From Bifiguratus adelaidae (Eukaryota; Mucoromycota; Endogonomycetes; Endogonales): a stretch of 26,429 nt of DNA. Under the pieces are notes generated by a model that was not told where the DNA came from, did not search any database, and was given only the letters and a program-made list of their open reading frames with translations. The stretch covers positions 1 to 26,429 of the forward strand of contig MVBO01000178.1 of assembly GCA_002261195.1 (NCBI GenBank), given 5' to 3'. The position numbers were made by a program, and so were the translations under genes. This document shows positions 10,001 through 19,547 of this stretch, in pieces; the first letter of the stretch is position 1, and every line of letters begins with the position of its first letter.

Positions 10001-10059
10001 TTTGTGGGAGCCTTCTCTGCACGCTCATTTGAAATTGAGCGCTTCCGCCGTTTTCCCAT
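7029..10059 (-). CDS. RRN6: RNA polymerase I core factor subunit, RRN6/TAF1C-like
   Basis: Four exons (10059-9408, 9361-9227, 9170-8734, 8681-7029) join in frame to 958 residues. The family binds the rDNA promoter and recruits RNA polymerase I. A polar, acidic N-terminus is followed by a beta-propeller-like region. Within it, HVAINPYCEFDALILGDDN and LLHW match the TAF1C pattern of a blade with HPxFNP and LW, and DRDIIVMDSRYPKQPIMML matches the conserved L/VMDxRxPxxPxL blade. The C-terminal half is low complexity (acidic and Ser/Gln-rich) and ends in a basic tail RPKKKKRVSGF, typical of Rrn6/TAF1C. Introns are 46, 56 and 52 nt. The first must use an AAAG acceptor (9362), because the TTTAG just before it shifts frame and is only about 5 nt from the branch site. 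Sequence conservation in this family is low, so the assignment relies on motif order. Confidence 0.68.
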
Positions 10060-11221
10060 GCTGTACCCAGTCTAGTGTGTCTCATGCGAGTAAGTGCTCC
10101 ATTCACCTGGAGTGCATACGCACACCTTATATTTTCTTGTAAAGGCTTAAAAGCATGACGCGAAAGGTTTGTTTGTAAAGGACAACGCATTGAGTGAAGA
10201 TGGGGACGTGTTTGATGTATTGAAGGTGAAGGCTGCTCATGTGCATGGTTTACGTTGTTGTTTGAATAGTAAACATTAAGGCAGGATGCATATCAAAGTG
10301 ATAATTCTACTTGGCCATAAATGCATACCTAGCGGATTAGCCTGCAGAGATCGTATTGGGATACGCTTTATACTAATACGCGGGAGGCTGATAGAGACGG
10401 TTGTTTCGGTATTGCTTTCTTCACGTTGCCGTATTGTAACCTATATATCTGGTGATCATTTATGCGGCTCTTGATCGTTGGCATTTGCCGCCCCTTCTGC
10501 TTTTTCCTTTCTCTCTTCCAAATCTTTGACTGGCCATTGCTGCGGCATAGAGCCAAGTACCTCAAAGCCAAGTTGATTCATTCTATGATACTAGCAGCGA
10601 CCGAGTCTTTTATGGCGTCCGTTGGACCAATGGCTTAGCAAAGTGGTGTAAGCTAGAAAATTGCCAACTTAGGTCTCATGAAACGTGCACATTCGCTCTG
10701 GATAACACATTACATGGATGCTCATCCAAATGCCCCTTATTGCTCGTGGAGATCGGCAATGATGACAATAAGGCGAACACCTGCTCGCAGGACATATGGA
10801 CGAGTCTAGAGCTTGAGCGGATGGAAGTCACTACAATCCAAAGAGGCCGAACAAGATTACGATCTTCTACTTTCAGATTGGCGCTACTACAGACTTGTCG
10901 TTTGTGATGACATCTTGCTCGTAGTGCAAATAATGCCTTCGGACTTTGTTCTGAAAGACTTTGAAGCCTTTCCGCTACTGGACTGGCTGCAATTTTAGTA
11001 CCTTTCGATCATATACGGCTCCAAAGTCAAGCGTTGGAACGATCGAACCGCTTGATGACAGCAATGAGAAGATCAGATATGGACGAATTCACGTAAAGTT
11101 GAATACCGCCTCATTGGCAGTCAGGATGCCAAGAGACAAGCAGCACGTCGAGTATCCAATGATCAGCTGCAAATACGAGTCTCATGATTAGTATCAATGT
11201 GGCCAAAAATACATCAGATCC
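10060..11221. other. Gene-poor region upstream of the RRN6-like gene
   Basis: The first part must hold the promoter of the minus-strand RRN6-like gene. From about 10,590 onward there are only short broken frames. One, at 10813-10998, contains DWRYYRLVVCDDILLVV; another, at 10961-11191, contains IRYGRIHVKLNTASLAVRM. They look protein-like but match nothing I can name with confidence. They may be a decayed upstream part of the reductase pseudogene that follows. Confidence 0.45.
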
Positions 11222-12067
11222 TCCTTTCGATAACACTCAAAAGACGTCGTTTCTATTGACACATGTTCTAGAAGTTCGGCAAAACATTGTAAAGGGGCCC
11301 TGCCCGTCGGACAGCACATCCTGTTTCAAGCCAATATTGACCGAGACCTGATATTTCGGCCATATACGCTCATTGAACATGTCGGATACCGCGAGGATAA
11401 TGGGTATCTCACATCCATCATCAAAGTGTATCGCACTAACAGAGAAAAACATGTGCCAGGAGGCAAAATGACGTCCTATCTAGAGTCTAGTCGTTGAACC
11501 TGGATCAACGCTTCGCCTGATGAGACCTGCTAGCCCTATTCATGTATTTCGGGCACAACTGCTTCATAGCATATGACAATTACTTTTACGCCGATTTTAT
11601 CAATCTGGTCGCAGATGGAACATGTCTCACGCCGATGTATCAAGCGATCTGTGCGGCTCTTGCTAAACAAGGCACCTCGAAAATGGCCCTACCGTATACA
11701 AAACCACAATGAATCAGACAGTCTACTCAAGGGTGAATTCGAGAAGCTCGCCAAGGAGCATCCCGATCGCTTCCATATGTTCTATATAATTAGCAACACG
11801 CCAGAGAATGGTGGTTGGCGGTATGGTGAAGGACATGTGGATACGACAATACTGTGGACGCCGAACGCCTGACCATGATTTAGGTCAATATTCTTATGGC
11901 CAAACCGGTCTCTGTACGCATACAGTGACCGTTCGGTTACGTTTGTATGCGGACCACCTGCCATGAATCAGCAAGCGGTACTACCATGTCTGTCTGTGAA
12001 CTCGGCCTTTGATGGATCCATTGTGTACGAATTCTACAAAAGGCAAATGTCAAATTTTGTCCTATAA
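11222..12067 (+). pseudogene. Decayed cytochrome b5 reductase / nitrate-reductase-type FAD-NADH domain
   Basis: Ordered family motifs occur across several frames on one strand. From 11297 one frame reads ALPVGQHI, then FRPYT, IIKVYR and PGGKMTSYLES (FAD-binding domain), and stops at TGA 11495. A one-base shift continues with EPGSTLRLMRPASPIHVF to a TGA at 11574. The frame from 11573 gives FTPI, LLKGEFEKLAKEHPDRF and GGWRYGEGHV and ends at TGA 11870. A second TGA follows at 11876, after which the same frame gives VTFVCGPPAM (the NADH-binding CGPPxM motif) to a TAA at 12065. The GGTGITP pyridine-nucleotide motif is almost unreadable. The order and spacing match cytochrome b5 reductase, and the GSxLxxxxP segment is also close to the C-terminal domain of nitrate reductase. 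At least one frameshift and several stops make it a pseudogene; introns alone do not repair it. Confidence 0.72.
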
Positions 12068-12070
12068 ATA
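12063..12070 (+). promoter_or_regulatory. TATA box of the small gene at 12202
   Basis: TATAAATA lies 139 nt upstream of the ATG and is followed by a pyrimidine-rich leader. It overlaps the last codons of the reductase pseudogene. Confidence 0.5.
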
Positions 12071-12201
12071 TAATGCGAACGGCTGCTCGCTTACACTTTC
12101 AGAGCAACTCTTGCTCTTGCTTCTTCACACCTTATCCACGTTTACTCTATCAGCTTGCAGCGCATTCCTTCTTTGCGATTATCTCTTCACCAACACATCA
12201 C

Positions 12202-12483
12202 ATGTCCTTTTTTCAATCCGACATCGAACCGGCCTTGTTGAGTCATGATCGCTGTGTTGCACAACGTGCGGAGAGCGACGACGACGAAGAAGGGTTGAAA
12301 GCTATCCAAAGTCCAAGGCGGGCATTACTAGGCGATTGGATGAGCTTTTGGAAAGAGACCATGTTGAACATCAGACATACCGACCCAGCGCCATCACCTT
12401 CTCCCTCTCCTCCTCCTCATCACACCTTGGATCCTCAGACAGATTATCGGATGGATATGCTCATTTCCTTTCCAAAGTTGTAA
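12202..12483 (+). CDS. Small orphan protein, 93 residues
   Basis: This is an uninterrupted ORF from MSFFQSDIEP to a TAA at 12481-12483. I chose the start at 12202 rather than the upstream in-frame Met at 12073. The longer version would be encoded by the pyrimidine-rich, leader-like stretch just after the TATA box, and the ATG at 12202 has a favourable context (CATCACATG). The protein has an acidic patch (ESDDDEEG), an aromatic segment LLGDWMSFWKETM that could be amphipathic, and a low-complexity Pro-Ser run (PSPSPSPPP) followed by His. It has no signal peptide or membrane segment. I do not recognise a family. Its TATA box, leader and short 3' flank before the convergent GH35 gene support a real transcription unit, but coding status is unproven. 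Confidence 0.5.
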   Translation: MSFFQSDIEPALLSHDRCVAQRAESDDDEEGLKAIQSPRRALLGDWMSFWKETMLNIRHTDPAPSPSPSPPPHHTLDPQTDYRMDMLISFPKL

Positions 12484-12622
12484 TGATATACCCACTTGTA
12501 GCATAGTTTGTATGTACATTATCGTGTATTTGTATGTAAGCCTTGTGATCCTTCATGCTTCCTTCATGGATAATAGGGCCAATCCCGTGTGTGCCCAAAA
12601 TTGGCAATGGCTGGATTGACAA

Positions 12623-15600
12623 TCAGGACAATAGAAAAGACTCCACATCTACCACCACATGGACCCTGTCGTCGCTTTCTCCGTCCACGAGGTTACCACT
12701 ATGTCGCTCTACGTACCAAGGAACCACGTCAATGACAGGCCGGACTTGTTCCCACGTATACACAAGCAATTCCATCTCATTGTTTTGGCTTTTGACCAAG
12801 CCATCCATGAGGTAGAAATCGTGTTGAGGGGAGTCGCCATTGCCATAATAACGTCCAATGAGTACGCCATTGAGATGAATAAAGGCAGTGAAAGCTCCAT
12901 CCAGGTGCAGTCGTAAGGGAATTTCCTGTTGAGTGCGTTGTTTGTCATTGAGGTAATGGTCGAATTCGAAGCGGTAGGTTTGAACGCCGGCGTCTGGACG
13001 GAACAGGAGATCGCTGGCATCGACTTCGATCCACTCTTTCTCCTGAATTGTGACGGCTGGGATACCAGCTACAGCGAGAGGTTCTTCCAATTCGCGGACG
13101 TCGACACCAGTAATCTGCCAACGCACGTTCTTGGCTTCTGAGCCCAGTCCGCTGAACGTTGCCTTGATGAGCCCGCGAGTGTTTCGTACATCGTTCATGA
13201 CGAAAGCTTCGCGCGAGAGACCAAACGAGTCAATGAGGATAATCATCTCATTCGTGGCTCCAGCCTCGGGAAGTATAGCTCCGGTAAGATTATGCTTCTT
13301 CTTGCCGAACCAGTGCAAATCCGGACCCACTTTCGATCCGGGATAGAAGAGCTGTCGAGAGTAGGTGGTATGGCCGCCAACAAACTTGCCATTACAGAAG
13401 ATAGTGACGCGGTTCCGCATATTAAGTGAGAGAATCACGTCCTTGACGTTAGCTGGCGTCTTGAACTCGCATTTGTACAATATATGGCCACTTGTGTAAT
13501 AGTAATCGATGGCATCTAGCTCGGGTTCCGTCACCGAATTCGCCTTCATAGGTAGCGGATGCCAGACCGGTCTACTAAAGTCGTGCGATTTGACGCTCCA
13601 TCGTTGTAAAGGAAGCTTTGGAATAATTGCATCGCCGGAAGAAATCTTTGCGGACTTGCTCAGATTCTGCACAAAGACGACATCGTTTTGGATGGAGCTA
13701 TCGACCAGATTGAAGGTAGAAGCTGGGGGCTTGTCGAACGTGACCATGTACAGCGTGTTTTGATCGCCAAGACTTTCCACCCGGAGCTCTTGCTTGTCAT
13801 TCAAGTGCAATGCATTGTACGAACCCCAAGTGAAGAAGTTGGTTTTGAGCTTTCCTGACGGGGAAGATTGCCAGAAAGGCTCCGTGAAGCTAGCCGTCAA
13901 TGTTTCCGCGTCTGCTTCGGTGATAGCAATGACAGTCAGAGAGCCACTTCCATTTTCAGAAGCGACACTGCAAATTCCGAATTGTGTAGGAACAGTGATG
14001 ATAGTGGTCTTGTCGTCTTGCTTGACTTGCTGCCCGAAATCACCTTTTACAGTCACGCTGTCTTCGAATGCTAATTGCCCTACACCGTTGGCAGCCACAA
14101 TCCAAACTTCATCTTTATCCTTCTTGGTCATTGCGTATATGGGCGTCGATGATAGTATAAGCTTGAGGTTGTTTGCGGTGCGATAATTGCCGAGGGCAAT
14201 GAACGTCTTTTTAAATCCAAGATGACAATTGAGCGTGACTCCTCGCGATGTTAATGTAAAGTCGCTAACATCGCTTGAATTAAAGTTACGCAAAAATGTG
14301 AATTCTGTATTAAAAGCGACCGAGACCCGCTGAAGATTGAGCACTTTCGCTACAGATGTCGTCACTGTCGCTTCGTCCATTCTATCCGTACGGGCAAAGT
14401 GTTCCGAGAATGAGCGCGCAAAGTATACAGCTTGTCGATAACGTCGTAATCGTGATGATATGTAGCCATACTCGCGAATGCAGGCCGAATAATCGTATGA
14501 TGTATACACATCTCTGTAACGATGTATGAGCGTAGATTAACTGAAAATGACCATGCTTTGACTTACGGATCACCGAGCATGCCCCAGTTGGTCCCCCCAT
14601 AAAACATGTAGATGCTGGCCATAGAAACACCTTGGGCCATCATGGACTCTATGATCATCTTTGTATAATCCGAACCATAGTAGTCGTAGATGGCATCATA
14701 CGTCTGTGCGAGTTGATACTGATTGAACCAGCCTCCCTGAAGCTCTGGGATGAACATTGGTGACTGCAAAAGCAAGGATTAGACCTTTCCGAGAACCTTG
14801 CTGTCCTTCACTTGCCTCTGCAGCACCCCCGCCGTATCCGCGAACTGTCCTTTCGAGATGATCAATGGAGCTCTCTACCGTGCTAGTATTCCAATCTGGC
14901 CATCGCTGGTGCGCTGCTCCACCATCAGATATCCACGAACGCGGAGAGGCCGTAGGTGCAAACACTATGATCGGGTCAACCAAAGTTGGCAGTGTCATCA
15001 ATCATAAATCACTCACCGATATACTTATCAAAACCGTACAAATCAATGCCAAATTTACGCTTCCGCCAAAACGTTTCCGGCTTTGCGTCTTCTTCAGGTC
15101 GAGGAATCCATCCTCCATCTTCGAAACCGTCGTTGGTGAACAAAGGAACCGTCATGCCTTCATCTCGTGCTGCTTTAGCCAACAATCGCATCTGATCATG
15201 CAATCCGATAGGAATCCAGCCCTTCATCTTTTCGAATTGTTCGTTTTCAAGTTGAAGACCAATGACGCAACCTTTAAAGTCGTCGCCGACCGTGCCGTTC
15301 ACCTTATTGGTGATTTGATACTTTGATATGATAGCAAGCACATGGTGTAGCCACTGCGCCTCATACTCTGCGTATTCGAGGTCAAGCACCTTCCATAGAT
15401 AATATTTGTTGTGTCTGATGCGCAATTGCCTCTTGGCGATCAACCAGGACGGAAAACCGCCCGCTTGTGTTTCTGCACAAATATAGGGGCCGGGTGCCGC
15501 AAGAACGAAAAGCTCTAGCTTTGTACAAAGCTGAAGAAGGTAGTCGATATCCCGATTTCCTTCAAAGTTGTAGACTCCTTCAGCCGGCGAATGGAAACCC

Positions 15601-16013
15601 CAATGAAAGTAGATGCGGATCGTGTTCAAGCCTGCAGATTTGTACTTTCGAAGCATAGGTTCCCATCGAGACTTGTCTGGTATTCTCCAGTAGTGAAACT
15701 CTCCACTGAAAATCAGGGTTGGATGTCCGGCTATCTTGAGAGCGTATTTATCCCAGTCGAGGACCGACGTATACTTGGCGCGCTTATATGCCATGTCAGA
15801 CGTGGTAATGGGCAAACTACCCCACGTTCTGCGGTTAGCGTAGGCATAAAAGCCTGATAGTAGCAGTGGCACTACTGCCACTAGGGACACTAATGGCGTC
15901 AAGTCGGCCATAGGAGAGAAAAGGAGTAAAGCTCTCAATCCAAGCATAACAAAATACCAGTCACGGGATTTTCCCCTTTGGGCCGTCGTTGTTCTCGCTC
16001 TGGTTGCACTCAT
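12623..16013 (-). CDS. GH35 beta-galactosidase with N-terminal membrane segments
   Basis: Four exons (16013-15017, 14964-14816, 14763-14567, 14513-12623) join to 1077 residues. The TIM-barrel shows the GH35 signature: GEFHYWRIP, AGLNTIRIYFHWGFHSP, PGPYICAETQAGGFPSW, the catalytic acid Glu in GLQLENEQF (about 258) and the nucleophile Glu in MFIPELQGGWF (about 389), then YMFYGGTNWG. Long beta-sandwich domains fill the C-terminal 600 residues, as in large fungal beta-galactosidases. It hydrolyses terminal beta-galactosides. Unusually, the N-terminus carries a basic stretch and two hydrophobic segments (about 19-34 and 38-59) instead of a simple signal peptide; a start at Met23 or Met35 would leave one. 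Intron 2 (14815-14764) is GC-AG, which is required for frame. The stop lies 139 bp from the convergent small gene. Confidence 0.93.
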
Positions 16014-16104
16014 GGAGGTCCTGCTTTAACTATCCATTAATAAACGATGTACACGCCTGTAAGCTAAACAAACCAAACTGCAATTACTTTATACCTACAA
16101 TACT

Positions 16105-17850
16105 CTATGGTAACCTAGCATTGTAATCTTTGTTATAAAACGGCTGGCCCTGAAATAACGCATTCCCTTGTTGCTTTTGATTATGGTCGTTTAAGCCAAG
16201 TAGAGAGATACTGCTTGACAACTGTTCAAACTGAATGTCGTCATCCTGGTATTCATTGTACGATACGATGTGTGGACTGCGATGGGATGTTGATGCGGTG
16301 TGCTGCGGATCATCAAATGGAGAGAATTCCCATCCAGGATGGTCGGGGGAAGGAGACAGCGGAGACCTTAGTGGTGGTAGCTGATATTGCCTATTCGAGG
16401 GTGTATTGGTTCCTCGACTGCTGCTGGCATCAAAAGGCGAATCGGTAAAACTCCTAGCCGTTATCGAGGAGAGAGACGATGTCATGCTGAGTGAACTTTG
16501 GCCAGATAGGGTGGAACGAATGCCCAAGGGCAGTTCGGGACCGTACCGTGGGTAATTAGAGAAGTTGATCTCGTCCAGAGGGCCGCTTCCGAGATGAGCC
16601 GGCAGGTCCGACTGCCGGATCCGCGGTGATGAAGAGTTTGAGAGAGCGGCAAAGTTATGTGAAGAAAAGGTGCTTGGATAACGTGTCGGTATACTAGAGA
16701 GCGCGCTGGTTGATGTGGGAGGATGGAGCGGAGTTGGAATACTGGGTATTCCTGTGGTATCGATGGACACTCTGAGACGACGGCCTTGGAAATTGAAGCC
16801 ATCGTAAATGGCTGTGAAAAGGCAAAGTAAGCCAATTTTTTATCCAGGAGCACATTCCACGTACCTAAAGCGCGCATTGCATCGGCAGCAGTCGCAAACA
16901 GCACAGTGGCGAAACCTTTGGAACGCCCATCTGCACCTTGCGCAATATCTGCTCTTTGAATGTTGCCTGCGTTGCGGAACAGATCCTTGAGCTCCTGCCA
17001 TTGTGTGCTATACGGAAGCTAAAACCAGGGTCAGTCCAGAGGCCTATAGCTCACCGGGTGTTGCCGATCCAACTTACATTACTGACAAACAACCGCCTGC
17101 TCAACATCGCCGGATTCGCTCGTTGATCGAGTAACCCAAGGTTAGCATCAAGACCAAACAGGGGATGACTCAAATCTGAAGCATTTGAAATCCGCGGATA
17201 GCTTGCCTGCAAGCGACCGCTTGGTGTACTCATGCCGGAAAGTTGTTCCTGAGCCATAGACAATGGCGGTGACATTGCAGAGTTTAGGAGATACGTCGAA
17301 TTCGTCAAGTTGTCCATACCGACGGACACTGGAGCGTTCAAGGAGGGGGATTCTGTATACGCTGACGAAAAGAGCATGTGCGGATACGTTTGCGATGGAT
17401 CATGCACTTCGCGAACTTCAATGGTCCTGCCTTGCCATTTCCGATGCCGAAACATGGCTACACCAAAGATCAGAACAAGAGCGCCTCCACTGAACATGGA
17501 TTCTCACATATCGCTCGTTGGGCATCTTCTGGTCGAGCAAATAGAACAGTCCCATACCCTTTGGACTTGTTGTCGCCATCCAACGCAACGTCAGCTCGTA
17601 GGATATTGCCCGCTTTTCTGAAGAGATCTTTTAGATCCTGCCATCGCACGCGATAAGGCAACTGATCAAATTGATGAGCTTGATTGGATCCTGATGCTAC
17701 ATTCACTCTACTTACATTGCTGACGATCAATTGCCTTGAGGGAGAAGCAGTGCCATGATAGGCGGAAAGTTGTTGATATGGAGCAGAAGATAAGAATGTG
17801 TGCTCCGCGGCGATGCCAGCACGCCCCTGGTGAAATGAAGACGGCTGCAT
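16105..17850 (-). CDS. RNA-binding protein with two RRMs (Gbp2/Hrb1 or hnRNP M-like)
   Basis: Five exons (17850-17716, 17661-17508, 17457-17078, 17018-16865, 16811-16105) give 509 residues. RRM1 begins at about residue 39 (RQLIVSN, then LPYRVRWQDLKDLF, RNP1 KGYGTVLF). RRM2 begins at about 217 (RRLFVSN, LPYSTQWQELKDLF, RNP1 KGFATVLF). The WQxLKDLFRxAGN signature is that of Gbp2/Hrb1-type mRNA-export proteins and MYEF2/hnRNP M, so nuclear mRNA binding is likely. The tail is Ser/Pro-rich and disordered. Both RRMs carry introns at the same two positions and phases. The first intron, 54 nt, is open and in frame, so it can be mistaken for coding sequence. A TATATAA sits almost against the ATG, leaving the true 5' end uncertain. 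The stop is only 91 bp upstream of the GH35 start on the same strand. Confidence 0.85.
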
Positions 17851-18287
17851 GGTATATAAAGAGATAGCAAGTCAAACGTGGACCTCTAGCCAAACCTAAT
17901 AGCAAACGGCGGCGGTTTGCAATACGGAATATCAAGACAAGGCTCAAACAGGTCCTCTATCAACGTGCGGCTTTCTTCAAGTGCAACTTTGGCCCAAGTC
18001 AAGCTTCTAGTCGTTGAGAGCTGTACAAGACCCTAGTAGCAGCACTATGCAGGAGCTCAAAAGCACATTAGAGGTCAACTTAGGTACCAAACATGAGTCT
18101 CACTGCCTCAAAACGTCAAAGGGTCAGTGAGAGAAAAGCGTACGGAACACCACGGTATGGCCGCCCTTGATGTCATTGACGTTGGAGACTGCTGAATTCA
18201 TCAACATTCGTACCCATATTCGTACATTATGTCTACGTCATCATTTTCGTCTTTTTTTGGAGAACGAAAAAGTTGCAACCTTTGACG
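17851..18287. promoter_or_regulatory. Divergent promoter region, RRM protein and eIF3g
   Basis: 437 bp lie between two divergent starts. On the RRM side a TATATAA-like element (about 17852-17860, minus) lies within 10 nt of the annotated ATG. No other element, ORF or repeat is evident. Confidence 0.5.
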
Positions 18288-19411
18288 ATGGCAGCAGTAC
18301 AAACACTGTAAGTGAGATATTTGCTCTTGATTCGGCAGTCTGACAAGCAGATCGCATTGATAGGAACCCGCCCAAGGCTAGTTGGGCCGATGAGGTTGAA
18401 GAAGAAGGTGAGTCAATGGACTAGAGGATGGATCAACGCCACAGTAACGGTTCACGGCTAACAAGAGTCCGTCCCTTGTAGACAATCAATTCCAAACACA
18501 GACCACAACAGACGAGAATGGAGTAAAGACAATCATAGAGACCAAAATAAACGACGATGGTAGGAAAGTCAGGGTATGTGGATAGACCTAGATGAGATAG
18601 CCTGACGGTTCAATCTAACACGGCTTTTGCGCAGATTACCCGGAAAATAAGGACGAAGCTCATCACCGAGCGAGTCAACAAGGATGTGGCTGAACGCAAA
18701 AAGTGGCCAAAGTTTGGTGACGAAACCGGCAACAAGCCTGGGCCGGATATGTCCACCACCACGATTGGCGAAAATGTCCAACTTAAGCTCTCTTTTGCCA
18801 AGCAAATGCAAGCTGAAGAGCATGCAGAAGACGATCAAGCGTCTGTCAAGGCTGCTCTGAAGGGCAAGAAGATTATGTGTCGTATCTGTAAGGGTGACCA
18901 TTTCACAACCAAATGTCCCTACAAAGACACCTTGCAACCTTTGGACGAGCTTCAGGCTACGGTAGAAAGTGTGCGCGGCGGAGAAGGTTAGTGATACCCC
19001 TTCTTTTTGTTCTTGGATGCTCATTTGTCTCTAGGAACTCCCGAACGCGCTGTTACCCCCGATTCTGGTGCTCAACAAGGTGGAAGCAAATACCTTCCTC
19101 CGCATCTTCGAAAGGGCGCCAGCGGTGCTGGTGGTGAAACCATGCGTGAGAAGCGCGACGATTCCGCTACGCTTCGTGTCACCAATCTTAGTGAAGACGT
19201 CGTTGAGGCGGACGTGCACGACCTCTTTCGTCGTTTTGGTCCTATCGGGCGTGTCTATCTTGCTCGCGATCGGGAAACCAACTTGTGCAAGGGTTTCGCC
19301 TTTGTGTCCTTCATCGCTAGAGAAGACGCTGCTAGGGCTTTGGAAGCCATCAACGGCTATGGTTACGATAACTTGATTTTGCGAGTGGAATGGGCCGCTG
19401 GTCGCAATTAG
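18288..19411 (+). CDS. TIF35: Eukaryotic translation initiation factor 3 subunit G
   Basis: Five exons (18288-18307, 18364-18407, 18482-18573, 18635-18986, 19035-19411) encode 294 residues, close to yeast Tif35 and human EIF3G. The N-terminal domain has the conserved [26 protein letters not shown] and [16 protein letters not shown] segments. A zinc knuckle follows ([13 protein letters not shown], about 134-146). The C-terminal RRM runs from about 214 to 290, with RNP2 LRVTNL and RNP1 KGFAFVSF, ending AAGRN. eIF3g sits on the peripheral eIF3 module with eIF3i and acts in scanning and reinitiation. Introns are 56, 74, 61 and 48 nt. The first exon codes for only seven residues, ending inside a codon, so automatic predictors may miss the start. 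A polyadenylation signal lies about 22 nt after the stop. Confidence 0.96.
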
Positions 19412-19432
19412 CCCCCAAGTTTTCCATTCATA

Positions 19433-19438
19433 ATAAAA
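19433..19438 (+). terminator. AATAAA polyadenylation signal of eIF3g
   Basis: A perfect AATAAA lies in the 3' flank of the eIF3g gene, in the 136-bp gap before the convergent Kelch gene. Confidence 0.6.
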
Positions 19439-19547
19439 GCATGTAAATTACATTCAATACAAGTTGATCACCTATGCGCGCGTACTATAACTATGTTATC
19501 TTATATATAGAAGTAGTATCTTAGAGGTATTCCCGTGCGTCGGGTTT

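Noticed and set aside
11782-11964. Minus-strand frame opposite the reductase fossil
   Set aside because: The plus strand carries ordered reductase motifs; the minus frame shows none.
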